Source: Cupriavidus gilardii | GTDB lineage: Bacteria; Pseudomonadota; Gammaproteobacteria; Burkholderiales; Burkholderiaceae | Assembly: GCF_013314895.1 (NCBI RefSeq) | Contig: NZ_JABTYE010000016.1 | Span: forward strand, 62,001-126,000 | Length of the DNA stretch: 64,000 bases | Direction: 5' to 3' | The notes under the pieces: generated by a model | What the model was told of the DNA's origin: nothing | What the model saw: only the letters and a program-made list of their open reading frames with translations | Databases searched by the model: none | Translations under genes and position numbers: made by a program | Shown: positions 57,915 to 64,000 of the stretch, piece by piece | How positions within the stretch are numbered: the first letter of the stretch is position 1 | How the letters are laid out: each line of letters begins with the position of its first letter

Positions 57915-58688
57915 ATGGACAATACCTCTCCCGTTTCGCTGCACCGGATGCCGCAGGACCACGTCGCACACGTGGTGCTGCAGCGACCGCCCCATAACCA
58001 TGTCGATGTCGACTGCATGGCAGCGCTGGCCGACGCCTTCGAGCAGCTTGACGGCGACGACGATTGCCGGGCGATCGTGCTGGCCGCCGAAGGCAAGTCG
58101 TTCTGCGCCGGCGCGGACTTCGGCACGCCCGACCCGTCGATCCGGCGCGACCCCAGTCCGTTCTACCGGCAGGCAATGCGTCTGTTCCGCACGCGCAAGC
58201 CGATCGTTGCCGCCGTGCATGGGGCGGCCATCGGCGCCGGCGTGGGGCTGGCGCTCGTTGCCGACTTCCGCGTGACCTGCCGCGAGGCGCGCTTCAGCGT
58301 CAATTTCAACCGGCTCGGTTTTCATCCCGGCTTCGGCCTGAGCCTGACCTTGCCGCGGCTGATCGGGGAACAGCGCGCCGCGCTGCTGTTCTATACCGGC
58401 CGCCGCATCGACGGCGCGACCGCGGTCGAGATGGGGCTGGCCGACGAGCTGGCCGAACAGGCCGACGTGCTGACCCGTGCTCACGCGCTGGCCTGCGAGA
58501 TCGCGGCTTCCGCGCCGCTGGCGGTCGAAAGCACGCGCGCCACGCTGCGCGCCGGCCTGGCCGACCGCATCGCGCAGATCAACCGGCACGAGCTCGAGGT
58601 GCAGCTGACCCAGTTCCCTACCGAGGACTTCCGCGAAGGCGTGGCCGCGATGGCGGAACGGCGTCTGCCCAATTTCCAGCGCCGCTGA
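57915..58688 (+). CDS. Crotonase-fold protein lacking both hydratase glutamates
   Basis: A 257-residue enoyl-CoA hydratase/isomerase family protein. CoA-site features are LAAEGKSFCAGADF and HGAAIGAGVGLALVADFRV, then FSVNFNRLGFHPGFGLSLTLPRLIG. Aligned with liver crotonase, Glu144 (in GGGCELAL) is Gly here, and Glu164 (in QPEINLG) is Phe, so hydration by the standard mechanism is not expected. It may do another crotonase-type reaction, such as isomerisation or C-C cleavage, or bind only. The ATG at 57915 starts the family sequence. The CoA-transferase follows 23 nt later. Confidence 0.86.
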   Translation: MDNTSPVSLHRMPQDHVAHVVLQRPPHNHVDVDCMAALADAFEQLDGDDDCRAIVLAAEGKSFCAGADFGTPDPSIRRDPSPFYRQAMRLFRTRKPIVAAVHGAAIGAGVGLALVADFRVTCREARFSVNFNRLGFHPGFGLSLTLPRLIGEQRAALLFYTGRRIDGATAVEMGLADELAEQADVLTRAHALACEIAASAPLAVESTRATLRAGLADRIAQINRHELEVQLTQFPTEDFREGVAAMAERRLPNFQRR

Positions 58689-58711
58689 TGCGGCATCACA
58701 GGAGTGCGTCA

Positions 58712-59929
58712 GTGAACGAACACAATGCGGGCGGCCGGGCCGCCGTGGCGGGGCCGCTGGACGGCGTGCGGGTGCTGGATCTGTCCTCGGTCGTGCTGGG
58801 GCCGATGGGCACGCAGGTGCTGGCCGACATGGGCGCCGACGTGATCAAGATCGAAGCGCCCGAAGGCGACCTGATGCGCGCCAACGGCGTGGTGGAGCAC
58901 GCGGGCATGAGCTCGATCTTCCTCGCCCTCAATCGCAACAAGCGCTCGGTGGTGCTCGATCTGAAGGACGAGCAGGGCGCCGCCGCGCTGCGCGCGCTGA
59001 TCCCGACCGTCGACGTGCTGGTCCACAACATGCGGATCGGCGCCATCGAACGGCTGGGCTTCGGCTACGAGGCGGTCGCGCGATTGCGGCCCGATATCGT
59101 CTATTGCGCCGCCCCCGGTTTCGGCCAGGACGGTCCCGATCGCGACAAGCCGGCGTTCGACGACATCATCCAGGCGGCCTGCGGCTTCGTCGGCGCGGCA
59201 AGCGCGTCCGGTGCGGACCCGGACTATCTGCCCAGCCTGATCGCCGACAAGACCACCGGACTCGCGGTCGCCAATGCGGTGCTGGCCGCGTTGTTCCGGC
59301 GCGAACGCCATGGCGAGGGCCAGTACGTCGAGGTGCCGATGCTGGAGACGATGGCAGCCTTCGTGCTGACCGAGCATATGGGCGGCATGATGTTTCCGTC
59401 GTCGCGCGCCAAGGCCGGCTATGCGCGGCTGCTCGAAGGCGGCCGCAAGCCGGTGCGCACCGCCGACGGCTGGATCAGCATGCTGCCCTACACCGAGCGG
59501 CACTGGAAAGCGTTCTTCCACGACCTGGGACGCGACGATCTGGCCGAGCGCTATCAGATCGCCAGCCGGCGCGAACGCAACGCGAACATCAAGGCCCTGT
59601 ACGGCCATCTGGCCGAGCTCGCGCCGCTGCGGACCACCGCGCAGTGGATGGCGCTGTGCGAGCGGCTCGATATTCCGGCCACGCCGATCTATCGGCTCGA
59701 GGATCTGCCGGCCCATCCGCATCTGGCGGCGGTCGGGCTGTTCGAGGAATCGATGCATCCGGTCGTCGGGCCGATCCGTCAGGTGCGGCCCACCACGCGC
59801 TTTGCCCGCACACCGACCGCGATCCGGCGGCCGGCGCCATCGTTGGGCGAGCATACGGAGGAGGTGTTGCGCGAGGCCGGTGTCGGGGCGGAGCGGATCG
59901 CGGCGCTGATGGGGGCCGTGGGGCGCTGA
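58712..59929 (+). CDS. CaiB/BaiF (family III) CoA-transferase
   Basis: A 405-residue CoA-transferase that probably activates an acid by CoA transfer at the start of the pathway shared with the ACADs and crotonase. The N-terminus LDGVRVLDLSSVVLGPMGTQVLADMGADVIKIEAPEGD is characteristic; the catalytic Asp is Asp179 in LIADKTTG. The GTG start at 58712 has AGGAG 7 nt upstream; the ATG at 58688 overlaps the crotonase stop and adds eight residues. Donor and acceptor cannot be inferred. After the stop a run of nine A begins a 407-nt repeat-rich gap. Confidence 0.9.
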   Translation: MNEHNAGGRAAVAGPLDGVRVLDLSSVVLGPMGTQVLADMGADVIKIEAPEGDLMRANGVVEHAGMSSIFLALNRNKRSVVLDLKDEQGAAALRALIPTVDVLVHNMRIGAIERLGFGYEAVARLRPDIVYCAAPGFGQDGPDRDKPAFDDIIQAACGFVGAASASGADPDYLPSLIADKTTGLAVANAVLAALFRRERHGEGQYVEVPMLETMAAFVLTEHMGGMMFPSSRAKAGYARLLEGGRKPVRTADGWISMLPYTERHWKAFFHDLGRDDLAERYQIASRRERNANIKALYGHLAELAPLRTTAQWMALCERLDIPATPIYRLEDLPAHPHLAAVGLFEESMHPVVGPIRQVRPTTRFARTPTAIRRPAPSLGEHTEEVLREAGVGAERIAALMGAVGR

Positions 59930-59940
59930 AAAAAAAACCA

Positions 59941-60146
59941 CCTCCCTCTCCCCAGCCCTCTCCCCGGCCCTCTCCCCCTGAGGGGAGAGGGAGAACACAA
60001 GGGGCAGGCATCACGCCGCGGGTGTTCTCCGCTCTCCCGCTTGCGGGAGAGGGGCGGGGGAGAGGGAGAACCCCGTCGGCGTTTTCGCTTTTGCGGTGGT
60101 TTGCTCCCCTCTCCCGCTGGCGGGAGAGGCGCGGGGGAGAGGGCAA
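59941..60146. repeat. Cluster of GGGAGAGGG palindromes
   Basis: At least three hairpin-forming units of the family seen after ahcY: around CCCTGAGGGGAGAGGG (59975-59990), CTCTCCCGCTTGCGGGAGAGG (60031-60051) and CCTCTCCCGCTGGCGGGAGAGG (60107-60128), joined by CCCTCTCC runs. It takes up half of the 407-nt gap between the CoA-transferase and the hydrolase. The rest, about 60147-60336, has no recognisable gene. The repeats are dispersed REP-like elements. Confidence 0.8.
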
Positions 60147-60336
60147 CCGCGCGATGCCGATCGCCATCGCCCGCCTCCACCCAAAACACCCGCGAAACCG
60201 ATTAAGCCAAAACCCCGCTGAATCCATCGAGATTATCCATTTCTCCTGCATCAATTCGCTTTCTAGACTTGGCGCCAACGCTCCGTCAGTGGGCGTGAAG
60301 ACGACCCGAAGAAGAACCACCAGGGCAGGAGAAGAC

Positions 60337-62508
60337 ATGGAGATCAGGCACGCTCGCCGCGTCGACACGGCGCGGGCGATGGGATGGGTATTGGCCGCCG
60401 TGACCGCGGCGTCCATATTGGCCGGCTGCGGCAGCGACGATGACGGCCCGCCGGCCGGTGGTCCGCCCGGAGGCGGCGGGCAACCGGTGACACCGGCGAT
60501 CACGCTGACGATTTCGGCCCGCGAGGACTTTCCCGGCAACTTCGGCAGCGTCGGCGCCTACGAGAAGCTGACCGGCTCGCTGCACGGCGAGGTCGATCCG
60601 AAGGACCCGCGCAACGCGGTGATCCAGGACCTCGACCTGGCGCCCGTCAACGCGCGCGGCATGGTCGAGTACACCACCGAGTTCGTGATGCTCAAGCCGA
60701 AGGACATCGGCAAGGCCGGCGGCGTGCTGCGCTACGACGCGCCGAATCGCGGCAATATCCTGACCATGCCGAACCCGGCCGCGGTGCCCGGCGATGCGGT
60801 CTATTTCGAGCGCGGCTACGTGTTTCTGTACGCGGCGTGGCAGGGCGACGTGCCCAAGAGCTCGCCGGCCCGGCTGACGCTGACGGTGCCGGTCGCCCGC
60901 AACAAGGACGGCAGCAGCATCACGGGGCCGTACGCGGCGGAGCTGGTGCCCAGCGCCGCGACCTCGACCATGAGCCTGCCCGGCGGCGTGTTCAACGGCT
61001 CGATGATTCCCTACGCGCCGGCCAGCCTGGACAACACGCAGCCTGGCTACACGCTGACGCGCCGCGTCAACGAGACCGATCCGCGCGTGCCGATCGCGCC
61101 GTCGGAATGGAAGTTCGCCGACTGCGGCCCCAGCGGCGCGCCGTTTCCCGGCAAGCCCGACGGCAGCAAGGTCTGCCTGAAGGACGGCTTCCAGCCGGGC
61201 TATCTGTACGAGATCACCTACGTGGCCAAGGATCCGAAGGTGATGGGCGTCGGTCTTGCCGCGCTGCGCGACACCGTGACTTTCTTCCGCCATCGCAGCG
61301 CCGACGCGGCCGGCACGCCCAATCCGGTCGCCGGCGCGATCCGCTACGCGATCGGGCAGGGCACCTCGCAGTCGGGCAATGCGATGAAGACCTTCCTGCA
61401 TCTGGGCTTCAACGCGGCGCTGGACGGCGGCAAGGTGTTCGACGGCATCTTTGCGCATGTGGCCGCGCGCCAGACCAATATCAACACGCGCTTCGCGGTG
61501 CCGGGCGGCGGCGGTGGCCTGCGCACCGACCATCGCGCCTTCGGCCAGACCGCGCCGCGCGGACTGGCGCCGGACTACGAGGACGCGGTCGCGGGCCGCA
61601 CCGGCGGCGTGATGAAGCGCTGCAGCGAGACGCGAACCTGCCCGCGCTTCTTCCTCGGCCTGTCGGGCACCGAGTTCTGGCAGCTGCAGGGCTCGCCGGT
61701 GCTGACCGACGCCTACGGCTTCACCGATCTGACCCAGCCCGACAACGCGCGCGTCTACTACTACGCCAGCACGCATCACGGCGGGCGCTCGGCGCAGATC
61801 AACTACAACCCGTCGCAGACCGTCTATCCGGCCGGTTCGATGATCGACTTTGCCGATACCTTCCGCGCGCTGTTCATCGCGCTGGAGGACTGGGTCGCGC
61901 GCGACATCGCGCCGCCGGACAATCAGGTGCCCCGCATCGCGGACGGCACGCTGGTGCGCCCCGACCAACTGCAGGTGCCGGTGATCAAGGGCGTCAGCTG
62001 GACCGGGGCGAGCGGAACGGTGCCGATCCCGGACTTCCAGTACCTCGGCCGCTACAACGGCTTCCCCTTGCTCGACTACGGCCCGCAGTACCGGCCGCAG
62101 GACGAGTCCGGCATCGCCACCGTGCTGCCGCCGGCCTATCTGGGCCGCGACTACGCGATCCTGGTGCCGCAGCTCGATCCGACGACCGGGCTGGCGAAAG
62201 CGGGAAGCCGTGCGCTGGACGTGCAGGTGCCGGTCGGCACCAGCCTCGAGTTCAACTACGTGGCCACGCCGGGCATCGTCGATCTGGTCAATCTGACCGG
62301 CAGCTATATCCCCTTCCACAAGACCGAGGCCGCGCGCACGGCGGCCGGCGACCAGCGGCCTTCGCTCGAAGCGCTGTACGGGGACCAGGCCGGCTATCTG
62401 GCAAAGCTGCGGGCCGCCGCCGATGCGCTGGTGGCGCAGCGCTTCCTGCTGCCCGCCGACGCCCAGCGTGCGATCGCGCGGGCTCAGGCCAATCCGGTGT
62501 TGCCGTGA
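60337..62508 (+). CDS. Lipoprotein alpha/beta hydrolase (Abhydrolase_10-like)
   Basis: A 723-residue lipoprotein with signal and lipobox SILAGC (Cys31), a Gly/Pro-rich linker, and a large domain of the PF20091-like alpha/beta hydrolase type. The nucleophile elbow is GTSQSG with Ser346; IPFH near the C-terminus is a candidate for the His, and FGxT or DYG-type loops are present. Known relatives act on esters or long polar polymers, but the substrate is not established. The ATG has CAGGAGA 4 nt upstream. Together with the adjacent tannase-like lipoprotein it forms a secreted ester-hydrolase pair. Confidence 0.78.
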   Translation: MEIRHARRVDTARAMGWVLAAVTAASILAGCGSDDDGPPAGGPPGGGGQPVTPAITLTISAREDFPGNFGSVGAYEKLTGSLHGEVDPKDPRNAVIQDLDLAPVNARGMVEYTTEFVMLKPKDIGKAGGVLRYDAPNRGNILTMPNPAAVPGDAVYFERGYVFLYAAWQGDVPKSSPARLTLTVPVARNKDGSSITGPYAAELVPSAATSTMSLPGGVFNGSMIPYAPASLDNTQPGYTLTRRVNETDPRVPIAPSEWKFADCGPSGAPFPGKPDGSKVCLKDGFQPGYLYEITYVAKDPKVMGVGLAALRDTVTFFRHRSADAAGTPNPVAGAIRYAIGQGTSQSGNAMKTFLHLGFNAALDGGKVFDGIFAHVAARQTNINTRFAVPGGGGGLRTDHRAFGQTAPRGLAPDYEDAVAGRTGGVMKRCSETRTCPRFFLGLSGTEFWQLQGSPVLTDAYGFTDLTQPDNARVYYYASTHHGGRSAQINYNPSQTVYPAGSMIDFADTFRALFIALEDWVARDIAPPDNQVPRIADGTLVRPDQLQVPVIKGVSWTGASGTVPIPDFQYLGRYNGFPLLDYGPQYRPQDESGIATVLPPAYLGRDYAILVPQLDPTTGLAKAGSRALDVQVPVGTSLEFNYVATPGIVDLVNLTGSYIPFHKTEAARTAAGDQRPSLEALYGDQAGYLAKLRAAADALVAQRFLLPADAQRAIARAQANPVLP

Positions 62509-62537
62509 GGCGGTACCCAGAGAACGGAGGACACGAC

Positions 62538-64000
62538 ATGGACAAGCCGGGAGACAAGCCAGCATCATGGCGCGCGCCCGCGACGGCGGCGCTCGCCGCG
62601 ATCGCCATGACGATGGCCGGATGCGGCGGTGACGGCAGTGACGGCAGTGACGGCGACGCGCCGCCCGCACCGCCCCCGGCCGCGAACCAGCAACCGAAGT
62701 CCTGCGCGCAGATGGCAGCCGCCGCGCTCGACGGCGCGACGGTGCAGGCGGCCACCGAGATTCCGGCCGGCAGCTTTTCGCCCAGCGCCGGCACCACGGT
62801 GACGGTGCCCGCCTTCTGCCGCGTGCAGGCGGTGGCGCGGCCCAGCAGCGATTCGGAGATCCGCTTCGAGGTCTGGATTCCGGCGGCGGCGCAATGGAAC
62901 GGCAAGCTGCTGGTGACCGGCAACGGCGGCTACAGCCCGGCGCTCGGCTACCGCGCGATGGCGATGGGGCTCTCGCGCGGCTATGCCACGGTCGGCGGCG
63001 ATACCGGCCACCAGTCCGCCAATCCGAACGACATGCCGTTCGGCGTCAACCATCCGGAGAAGATCGTCGACTGGGGCACGCGCTCGATCCATGCGATCAC
63101 GGTACCGGGCAAACGCCTGGTCGCCGGCATGCACGCGCGCGACATCGAGCGCGCGTACTTCTACGGCTGCTCGACCGGCGGCCACCAGGGCTATGCCGAG
63201 GCGCAGCGCTACCCCGACGATTTCGACGGCATCATCGCGGGCGCGCCGGGCAACAACCGGGTGCGGCTCAATGCCGGATTCCTGTGGCAGTTCCTGGCCA
63301 ATCACCGGCCCAGCGACAATCTGTCGCCGATCATCCCGGCGGCCAAGCTGCCGATGGTCACGCGCGCGGCGGTGGCGGCCTGCGATGCGGACGATGGCGT
63401 CACCGACGGCGTGGTCGATGACCCGCGGCAATGCAGCTTCGATCCCGCCACGCTGCAATGCACGGGCGCCGACGCGGACAACTGCCTGACGGCGGAGCAG
63501 GTCTCCGCCCTGAAGGCGATGTACGCCGGCGCGCGCAATCCCCGCACCGGCGAGCAGGTGTACCCGGGATGGCCGAAGACCAGCGAGGCGCTGTTCACGG
63601 CCGGCGGCTCGCCGGTGGGCTGGAACACCTACTGGGGCACGACCGAACCGACGCGCGCGGACTTCTGGCGCTACTGGGTCTTCGATAATCCGCAGTGGAA
63701 CTGGTGGACCTTCGATTTCGATCGCGACCTGGCCTATGCCGATGCCAAGGTCGGCGCGATGGTCGACCAGAACAACCCCGATCTGTCGGCGTTCAAGGCC
63801 AGCGGCGGCAAGCTGCTGGTCTACAACGGCTGGCAGGACCCGGTGGTCAACGCGGTCGATACCATCGCCTACTACGATCGCGTCAGGGCGGCGCAAGGCT
63901 CGCAGGCGGCGGTGGACGACTTCTTCCGGCTGTTCATGGTGCCCGGCATGGGGCACTGCTCGGGCGGGCCGGGGACGACCCAGTTCGGCAATGGCGATAC
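62538..64000 (+). CDS. Tannase/feruloyl esterase family lipoprotein (cut by window end)
   Basis: About 487 residues are visible; the 3' end lies beyond the window. A lipobox MTMAGC (Cys29) follows the signal. The CS-D-HC arrangement of the tannase/FaeB family is complete: Cys211-Ser212 in YGCSTGG, Asp434 in YNGWQDPVVN, and His473-Cys474 in PGMGHCSGG. The family hydrolyses galloyl or feruloyl esters, and also terephthalate-type esters in MHETase relatives. ACGGAGG precedes the ATG. It lies 29 nt after the Abhydrolase_10-like gene and is probably in one operon with it. Confidence 0.86.
   Translation, partial: MDKPGDKPASWRAPATAALAAIAMTMAGCGGDGSDGSDGDAPPAPPPAANQQPKSCAQMAAAALDGATVQAATEIPAGSFSPSAGTTVTVPAFCRVQAVARPSSDSEIRFEVWIPAAAQWNGKLLVTGNGGYSPALGYRAMAMGLSRGYATVGGDTGHQSANPNDMPFGVNHPEKIVDWGTRSIHAITVPGKRLVAGMHARDIERAYFYGCSTGGHQGYAEAQRYPDDFDGIIAGAPGNNRVRLNAGFLWQFLANHRPSDNLSPIIPAAKLPMVTRAAVAACDADDGVTDGVVDDPRQCSFDPATLQCTGADADNCLTAEQVSALKAMYAGARNPRTGEQVYPGWPKTSEALFTAGGSPVGWNTYWGTTEPTRADFWRYWVFDNPQWNWWTFDFDRDLAYADAKVGAMVDQNNPDLSAFKASGGKLLVYNGWQDPVVNAVDTIAYYDRVRAAQGSQAAVDDFFRLFMVPGMGHCSGGPGTTQFGNGD

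Noticed and set aside
60286..62670. 794-residue antisense ORF over the lipoprotein hydrolase
   Set aside because: Antisense shadow; the forward strand carries signal peptide, lipobox and catalytic motifs.

Overview
The window is high-GC chromosomal DNA with dense gene packing, many ATGA start/stop overlaps and almost no RNA-gene signal. Its gene order fits a betaproteobacterium of the order Burkholderiales, probably a Ralstonia/Cupriavidus-like member of the Burkholderiaceae. Pointers are ahcY - holin-like - metF, the slt - NDUFA9-like - GST - cca run, the midA-like - pteridine reductase - folB - ttcA run, glmU - glmS, and three Bug/TctC-type binding proteins. The genus cannot be settled by eye.

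Layout. 0-21.6 kb is mostly core housekeeping: methyl cycle and folate (ahcY, metF, 5-FTHF cyclo-ligase, pteridine reductase, folB), murein turnover (slt), tRNA maturation (cca, ttcA) and amino-sugar synthesis (glmU, glmS). Two accessory insertions interrupt it: an F-box protein with helical repeats (10.2-12.4 kb) and an MNT/HEPN toxin-antitoxin pair whose HEPN gene carries a +1 frameshift (15.25-15.93 kb). 21.7-28.3 kb is a copper-resistance locus: a CopRS-type two-component system divergent from copABCD, with a clear inverted-repeat operator between them. 28.5-31.4 kb holds a Gln-rich peptide, a dienelactone hydrolase, an AraC regulator and an SGNH esterase. 31.6-37.4 kb reads as a complete sulfolactate racemisation and desulfonation unit (suyA, suyB, slcC, comC, Bug binding protein, GntR regulator). 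37.4-45.3 kb is a Fur-type regulator divergent from a Fur-boxed TonB-dependent receptor, which is followed by a tightly overlapping Opp/Nik-type ABC importer and looks like one uptake system for a ferric or metallophore ligand.

46.0-50.9 kb is the most unusual part: a 992-residue protein of unknown family followed by an LRR protein whose C-terminal half resembles NEL-type (IpaH/SspH) ubiquitin ligases but has Arg where the catalytic Cys should be. With the F-box protein, this gives a set of eukaryote-directed, effector-like proteins, although no secretion apparatus lies in the window. 51-60 kb is a catabolic cluster (class IV aminotransferase, two Bug proteins, a translationally coupled acyl-CoA dehydrogenase pair, LysR regulator, crotonase, CoA-transferase). 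The window ends in two lipoprotein hydrolases: an Abhydrolase_10-like enzyme and a tannase/feruloyl esterase cut by the window edge.

Across the whole window, short tandem-repeat arrays (units of 7, 8, 11, 13 or 19 nt) sit on or right next to stop codons: at the 3' ends of metF, slt, cca, the sensor kinase, the SGNH esterase, the zinc-ribbon gene and two Bug genes. Unit sequence differs from site to site, but the position is the same. I find no tRNA, rRNA, CRISPR array, insertion sequence or prophage.
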